From: Streptosporangiaceae bacterium
GTDB lineage: Bacteria > Actinomycetota > Actinomycetes > Streptosporangiales > Streptosporangiaceae
Direction of reading: 5' to 3'
Assembly (NCBI GenBank): GCA_025934635.1
Contig: JAICWX010000285.1
Location: 1-10,844, forward strand
DNA length: 10,844 nt
Part shown: positions 7,644 to 10,844 of the stretch, piece after piece
Position numbering within the stretch: the stretch's first letter is position 1
Layout of the letters: every line of letters starts with the position of its first letter
Position numbers and translations under genes: made by a program
Notes under the pieces: model-generated
The model's input: only the letters and a program-made list of their open reading frames with translations
Told to the model about the DNA's origin: nothing
The model's database searches: none

Positions 7644-8712
7644 CGGCGAGCTCCTCCACGGACAGGTAATCGAAATCGTAGCCGAACGCCCGGGGCCCGG
7701 CGATCGCGATGCCCGGCTCGGTCCGCCAGAGCGGGTCGCAGCCGAACGCGATCACCGTGACCCGCTGGCCGTACCGCACCCGTTCGGTCGGTATCGCGTC
7801 GGCGGTCTCGGTGTCCAGCATGGTGATCAGGTCCGGGACCGAGGCGAGAACCCGGCCGCGTTCCAGGGCGACCAGGTTCTCGTTCTGCAGCTCCAGCCTG
7901 ATCAGCTTGCCGGTGTCCGCACCCAGTCCCTCGACGATCACCGAGCCCCGGACGAAGCCCTTGGTGGTGCGCCGCTCGACGTCGATGACCTTCCCCGTGA
8001 CCAGCCGGAACGCGTCGATCTCGGCGATGAGCGCGGCCACCGGATCTGACTGCGCGGCCGCGAGCGCCTCGCCGATCCTGATGGCCAGGGAGATCGAGTT
8101 CCTGATGGTGCCCGCGCGGGCCTGCGCCACCGTCAGCGAGTACTCAGTGGAAGCCGCGTTGCCGCCGAACTCGACCGCGGCCGCCCGCTCCAGGCGTTCC
8201 ATCCAGTGGCCGGAGATGGTACGGAAGGCGATCAGGTTGCCCCGCTCCTCGGTCATCACCGCCGGGCTCGGCGAGATCCCGGCCAGGTGCATGGCGACCT
8301 GGGGCACCTCGGGGAAGGCCCGGCCCATGCCGTCGGCGTCCAGCACCGGCAGGCCTATCCGGGCCGCCCAGGAGATGGGGACCAGGCCGTTGGAGCCGCC
8401 GATCTCGGCCGGCATCAGCGCCGCGACCTTGCGGCCCGTCATGAGTTCCAGGTTCTCGCACAGCCGGCCGCCCTCGTCCCCGCCGAGGATCTTCTCGATG
8501 CTGACCGTGGGCGCGCCGATCATCCCGCACGGCATGATGAGGTCGTCGTCCGGCAGTTCGTCCAGGTCGACCAGGGCAACCGGGCCGTAGTCCTCGGTGG
8601 CCTGCAGCGCCTGCATCATGCCGATGTAGGGGTCACCGCCGCCGCCGGCGCCGAGCACGGCGCAGCCGCGTGCCAGGGCACGCAATGAGGAAGGTTCCAG
8701 CAGGCGTTTCAT
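7630..8712 (-). CDS. DUF917 (S-Me-THD-like) family protein, first copy
   Basis: This 360-aa PF06032 protein lies first in the DUF917-hyuA-DUF917 core. It has the same architecture as the copy at 4920-6005: MKRLLEPSSLRALARGCAVL, GAGGGGD (21-27), DLDELPDDDLIMPCG, GAPTVSIEKI, DADGMGRAFPEV, RLELQNENLVALERGR and GPRAFGYDFDY. Differences are spread along the length and mostly conservative; the larger clusters fall near residues 75-100 and 180-225. Both copies therefore look intact and functional rather than one decaying. ATG 8712 has no recognisable Shine-Dalgarno; instead an inverted repeat lies directly against it. It lies 42 bp after the small gene 8755-9018 and ends with a 14-bp overlap into hyuA. 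Its product probably acts on the same pathway as HyuA, perhaps as a homo- or hetero-oligomer with its paralogue (inference). Confidence 0.92.
   Translation of the reverse strand: MKRLLEPSSLRALARGCAVLGAGGGGDPYIGMMQALQATEDYGPVALVDLDELPDDDLIMPCGMIGAPTVSIEKILGGDEGGRLCENLELMTGRKVAALMPAEIGGSNGLVPISWAARIGLPVLDADGMGRAFPEVPQVAMHLAGISPSPAVMTEERGNLIAFRTISGHWMERLERAAAVEFGGNAASTEYSLTVAQARAGTIRNSISLAIRIGEALAAAQSDPVAALIAEIDAFRLVTGKVIDVERRTTKGFVRGSVIVEGLGADTGKLIRLELQNENLVALERGRVLASVPDLITMLDTETADAIPTERVRYGQRVTVIAFGCDPLWRTEPGIAIAGPRAFGYDFDYLSVEELAGARA
7651..7657 (-). promoter_or_regulatory. Ribosome binding site of hyuA, inside the upstream gene
   Basis: GGAGGAG on the minus strand, 7 nt before GTG 7643. It fixes the hyuA start within the final codons of the first DUF917 gene. 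Confidence 0.8.
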
Positions 8713-8728
8713 GATCAGGTTAATGATC
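8713..8728. promoter_or_regulatory. Inverted repeat abutting the first DUF917 start codon
   Basis: GATCA, a 6-bp AT-rich centre, then TGATC: perfect 5-bp arms ending right at ATG 8712, where a ribosome site would be expected. The 42-bp gap (8713-8754) is clearly more AT-rich than its surroundings. It could be an operator or a small hairpin controlling translation; the short arms make chance possible. Confidence 0.35.
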
Positions 8729-8754
8729 TCAGTGAGAGAAGGGCAGGCCAGAGG

Positions 8755-9018
8755 TTAAGCGCAATGATCCCTGAAACGTGACCGAGCCTGCCCCGTCAGG
8801 CGCGACATCTCGGCTCGGGTGATCTCCCGGCGCAGGTCCTCGGTGTTCCGCGCGCGCACCACGCGCGGCGGGCTGGTCCGGGGCACCCGCGCGTAGTACT
8901 GCCCGGCGACCCCGCGCCAGACATACCACTGCGGGAACTCGCGAGCGAACGCCTTCCACTCCGGAAGCACCGCCACGTCGTCGGCGGTATCCGTCACGGA
9001 TTCGGTCTCGCGCTCCAT
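8755..9018 (-). CDS. Small hypothetical protein, first gene of the operon
   Basis: This 87-aa protein has no signal peptide or membrane segment and is of unrecognised function. After an acidic N-terminus (MERETESVTDTADD) comes an aromatic block, EFPQWYVWRGVAGQYYARVP (34-53), then RTSPPRVVRARNTEDLRRE and a basic end. The WYVWRG...YYAR...TSPP pattern is reminiscent of small actinobacterial hypothetical proteins, but I cannot name a family. ATG 9018 is chosen because AAGGGG lies 5 nt before it. A longer reading to 9171 would cross the palindrome-rich regulatory region and has unlike composition. It heads the catabolic operon, divergent from the PucR gene, with only 42 bp to the next gene. A role in the pathway is suggested by position only. 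Confidence 0.72.
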   Translation of the reverse strand: MERETESVTDTADDVAVLPEWKAFAREFPQWYVWRGVAGQYYARVPRTSPPRVVRARNTEDLRREITRAEMSRLTGQARSRFRDHCA

Positions 9019-9023
9019 CGCTG

Positions 9024-9029
9024 CCCCTT
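9024..9029 (-). promoter_or_regulatory. Ribosome binding site of the small gene
   Basis: AAGGGG on the minus strand, 5 nt before ATG 9018. It supports the 87-aa form over the longer upstream reading. Confidence 0.55.
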
Positions 9030-9102
9030 GCCATGCACCTAGATCTACGTTGTGAGCCGCACTCACGTCGCACGCGGAAGCTGGGAATGCACCAGCAATG
9101 CT

Positions 9103-9118
9103 CGCACCGCCCGGTGCG
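9103..9118. promoter_or_regulatory. 16-bp palindrome, candidate operator
   Basis: CGCACCG and CGGTGCG are perfect 7-bp inverted arms separated by 2 bp, near the middle of the divergent intergenic region. The geometry suits a dimeric regulator. No binding protein can be assigned from sequence alone. Confidence 0.45.
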
Positions 9119-9132
9119 GAAGGTAATGGGCA

Positions 9133-9166
9133 GATCGCACCACGATGGCCACGGATGTGTGCGATC
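9133..9166. promoter_or_regulatory. Spaced 8-bp inverted repeat upstream of the PucR gene, candidate operator
   Basis: GATCGCAC (9133-9140) and GTGCGATC (9159-9166) are perfect inverted arms 18 bp apart, 20 bp before the chosen PucR start. The centre-to-centre distance of 26 bp is about two and a half helical turns. It could serve autoregulation or regulation of the divergent operon. Confidence 0.45.
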
Positions 9167-9186
9167 AGCATAGGGTTAGCTTTGCC

Positions 9187-10683
9187 ATGACTTCCGTTGA
9201 CGAGATCCTCGCCGGCTCACCACTGTCCGGACTGCGGCGGATCAGCCGCCGCGGCGCGGACCGCAAGGTGACCGCGGTCCGCCTGGCCGAGCGATTCGCC
9301 GAGCTCGACGAGGCCCCGGCCGACAGCTTCGTCGTGCTGTCCCGGGCGGCCTCGGCCGAGATCACCGGCTACCGGCTGGACATGGCCCTGCGCTGGGCGG
9401 CGATCAACGGCGTGGCCGCCGTCGCGGCGTTCGCCGCCGACGAGTGGCAGCCCGCGGTGACCGCGCTGGACATCGCCGGGCCGGCCGAGATCGCGCTGAT
9501 CTCGGTCCCGGACGATACCGACCTGATCGCGCTGGCCCGGGCGGTCTACGCCGAGATCGGCGGCGGCGCCGGGCAGGCGCTCAGCCGCGCGCAGCAGGCC
9601 CTGGAGGCGGTGCAGCGGGCTGAGGCGGCCGGTACCGGCCCCGAGGAACTGGCCCGGATCGCCAGCCGTGATCTGGGCACCCCGGTGGTTTTCTCCGGCT
9701 TGCCGTCGCGGTCGGGGGTGAGCATGCCGGTGCCCACCGAGGAGACGCCAGCCGGCTACTTCACCGCCCCGGACGCGAGCGGCGAGGCAGGTATCGCGGC
9801 CCGCCTGGTCCTGCACGCCGCGGCGGCCGCCGCGGCGCGGTTCCTCGACCTGACCCGGCGGGCCCGGGAGACGCCGGCCCGGTCCCGCAGCGAGCTCCTC
9901 GCCGAGCTGCTGATGTCGGAGTCGGCGATCAGCGAGGACCTGCTCGAGCGGGCGCGGCAGCTGGGCATCCCGGTGAGCGGCTGGCACCTGGCCGTCCGGG
10001 TCGAGGCGGATGACCTGGACGAGGCGGAGCAGGACGAGGTGCGGCGGTTCGAGCTGCTCGAGGCGGCCGGCCAGGCGGCGCTGCAGGCGGTGGCCGGGGG
10101 CGCCGAGACGTGGTACCTGTCCCGGATCGCACGCGCCATCGTCTTGATCCGCGTCACGACCTCCAATCCGGGTCCGCAGGCGGGCGTGCGGGCCGCCCGT
10201 TCGGCGGAAAGGGCGCTGCAGGCCATCGGCGCCCGGCTGCCGGCGCTGCGGGTCCGGGCGGGGGTGGGGGCGGCGCACGAGGGCCCGACGGGACTGCGGG
10301 CCTCGGCCGCTGAGGCCCGGGGCGCCCTGGCCGCGGCCCGGGCCGCGCGGCGCCCGGCCGGCGTCACCGCGCACGACGCGGTGGGGATCCGGCGGATGCT
10401 GATGGAGTGGTACGCCTCGGACACCGTGCGCGCCTCGGTGCGGGACCAGCTCGCGCCGCTGGAGAATCTCGGCCCGGCCCGGGCCGACACCGCGATCCGG
10501 ACGCTGGCCGCCTACCTGGACGAGCAGGGCTCGATCGTCAAGACCGCCGACCGGCTGCACCTGCACCGCAACGCGGTGACCAACCGGCTGCGCAGCATCA
10601 CCGAGCTGCTCGACGTGGACCTGGACGACCCCGACCAGCGGCTCGCGCTGCAGCTCGCCTGCCGGGCCCGGCTGCTGGGGTAG
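9187..10683 (+). CDS. PucR-family transcriptional regulator
   Basis: This 498-aa cytoplasmic DNA-binding protein is probably the regulator of the adjacent operon. The C-terminal helix-turn-helix of the PucR family (HTH_30) is clear at about 437-495, with YLDEQGSIVKTADRLHLHRN, then AVTNRLRSITELLDVDLDD and QRLALQLACRARLL. Residues about 255-385 fit the GGDEF-like central domain of such regulators. Residues about 1-125 weakly resemble the PucR N-terminal sensory domain (VVLSRAASAEITGYRLDMAL, AVAAFAADEW, ISVPDDTDLIALARAVYAEI). A Gln/Ala-rich helical linker follows at about 129-148. ATG 9187 is chosen over ATG 9145 because AGGG lies 11 nt upstream and because the longer form would run through an inverted repeat; the 14 extra residues show no domain. 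Family members control purine, amino-acid and hydantoin-type catabolism; the effector is unknown. Confidence 0.92.
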   Translation: MTSVDEILAGSPLSGLRRISRRGADRKVTAVRLAERFAELDEAPADSFVVLSRAASAEITGYRLDMALRWAAINGVAAVAAFAADEWQPAVTALDIAGPAEIALISVPDDTDLIALARAVYAEIGGGAGQALSRAQQALEAVQRAEAAGTGPEELARIASRDLGTPVVFSGLPSRSGVSMPVPTEETPAGYFTAPDASGEAGIAARLVLHAAAAAAARFLDLTRRARETPARSRSELLAELLMSESAISEDLLERARQLGIPVSGWHLAVRVEADDLDEAEQDEVRRFELLEAAGQAALQAVAGGAETWYLSRIARAIVLIRVTTSNPGPQAGVRAARSAERALQAIGARLPALRVRAGVGAAHEGPTGLRASAAEARGALAAARAARRPAGVTAHDAVGIRRMLMEWYASDTVRASVRDQLAPLENLGPARADTAIRTLAAYLDEQGSIVKTADRLHLHRNAVTNRLRSITELLDVDLDDPDQRLALQLACRARLLG

Positions 10684-10704
10684 GACGTCCCGGCTCAGGC
10701 TTTC

Positions 10705-10844
10705 TCAGGGCTTGCGGGCGACGCCGGCGTAGCTGTCGACCTCGCGGGGCTCCTCCTCGGCGTCCCTGACGTCGGGGCGCCACCGGGAGGTGCTGAGCAC
10801 GCCGGGCGGCACCAGGTCCAGGCCGTCGAAGAACGCGGCGATCC
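10705..10844 (-). CDS. C-terminus of a SAM-dependent methyltransferase, DUF574/Methyltransf_19 family (5' part outside window)
   Basis: Only the last 45 residues are present, and they are read from the sequence in the one open frame. They begin IAAFFDGLDLVPPGV, continue LSTSRWRPD, have an acidic stretch, and end in YAGVARKP. This ending (FFDG.L.L..PGV....RWRPD then Y.GVARK) is the recognisable tail of the actinobacterial DUF574 family, predicted SAM-dependent methyltransferases of mostly unknown substrate. The stop is TGA 10707-10705, convergent with the PucR gene, leaving 21 bp between the two stops. No hairpin terminator is evident there. It is probably a separate transcription unit unrelated to the catabolic operon. 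Confidence 0.82.
   Translation of the reverse strand, partial: IAAFFDGLDLVPPGVLSTSRWRPDVRDAEEEPREVDSYAGVARKP

Larger units (their letters stand above)
9019..9186. promoter_or_regulatory. Divergent control region between the operon and the PucR gene
   Basis: This 168-bp gap must hold promoters in both directions. It contains the palindrome TAGATCTA (9040-9047), GTGAG-N5-CTCAC (9052-9066), CGCACCG-CC-CGGTGCG (9103-9118), and GATCGCAC-N18-GTGCGATC (9133-9166). I see no convincing -35/-10 pair. TAGGGT at 9171-9176 could be a -10 for the rightward gene, but it also contains that gene's only weak ribosome site, AGGG. A PucR regulator binding here to control itself and the operon is inference. Confidence 0.6.

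Noticed and set aside
5580..7760. 726-codon open frame on the plus strand (and others such as 3561-4895 and 631-1443)
   Set aside because: These are antisense shadows of HyuA, the binding protein and the ATPase. They are rich in Arg/Ala/Gly/His with no domain motifs, whereas the minus-strand frames carry clear family motifs.
8729..9073. Alternative 114-codon minus-strand frame overlapping the small gene
   Set aside because: It is Arg/Ser-rich without conserved blocks, and the competing frame has a ribosome site and an ordered aromatic core.
9019..9171. N-terminal extension of the small gene up to 9171
   Set aside because: It would cross the inverted-repeat-rich control region and has no ribosome site, while ATG 9018 has AAGGGG at a good distance.
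9145..9186. Upstream ATG 9145 as the PucR start
   Set aside because: No ribosome site precedes it, and the added 14 residues overlap the right arm of an inverted repeat. ATG 9187 has at least a weak AGGG.
9217..10566. 449-codon minus-strand frame opposite the PucR gene
   Set aside because: It is a composition-driven shadow. The plus-strand frame holds the recognisable PucR helix-turn-helix.
10694..10713. Near-perfect 10-bp direct repeat (CTCAGG units) at the convergent gene ends
   Set aside because: It is only two short imperfect copies. There is no hairpin with a T-run to call a terminator, and it is partly coding for the methyltransferase C-terminus.
1..10844. tRNA, rRNA, CRISPR array, insertion sequence or attachment site
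   Set aside because: I saw no regular repeat-spacer pattern, transposase frame, long terminal inverted repeats or tRNA-like fold. Intergenic space is too short for most of these.

Overview
The window is very GC-rich, uses GTG as well as ATG starts and packs its genes tightly. It also ends in a methyltransferase fragment of the DUF574 (Methyltransf_19) type, which is typical of actinobacteria. Together these point to a filamentous actinomycete (Streptomyces/Streptosporangiales/Frankia-like). This is inference from composition and families; no rRNA or other marker is present.

Layout. Almost the whole window is one leftward (minus-strand) gene train with one rightward regulator facing away from it. 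In order of transcription the minus train is: an 87-aa protein of unknown function (9018-8755); a DUF917 protein (8712-7630); a HyuA-type hydantoinase/oxoprolinase subunit (7643-6015); a second DUF917 protein (6005-4920); a 43-codon remnant of a second hyuA (4936-4805); a lipoprotein solute-binding protein (4808-3222); two Dpp/Opp-type permeases (3202-2186 and 2189-1344); and two ATPases (1347-577, and 580 running off the left edge). Most junctions overlap by 4 to 17 bp (ATGA or GTGA at four of them), so the genes look translationally coupled. The plus-strand gene 9187-10683 is a PucR-family activator. The 168 bp between it and the operon is rich in short inverted repeats. A convergent SAM-dependent methyltransferase tail (10844-10705) closes the window and is probably unrelated.

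How it fits together. The likely system is uptake and catabolism of a small cyclic amide. A Dpp/Opp-type ABC importer brings the substrate in, an ATP-dependent HyuA-like protein and two DUF917 proteins process it, and a PucR regulator senses a metabolite and controls the operon. PF06032 (DUF917) has been renamed after an S-methyl-thiohydantoin desulfurase, as far as I recall. Hydantoin-, thiohydantoin- or purine/ureide-like compounds are therefore reasonable guesses, but nothing in the sequence fixes the substrate. No HyuB (hydantoinase B) gene is present in the window.

Most notable observation. The two DUF917 genes are close, gap-free paralogues, and the short ORF after the second one is the scar of a second hyuA. 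It keeps the same Shine-Dalgarno geometry and start as intact hyuA, followed by a segment colinear with HyuA residues 450-479. The locus therefore appears to have arisen by tandem duplication of a DUF917-hyuA pair, followed by an internal in-frame deletion of the second hyuA. The remnant still overlaps the start of the binding-protein gene by 4 bp.
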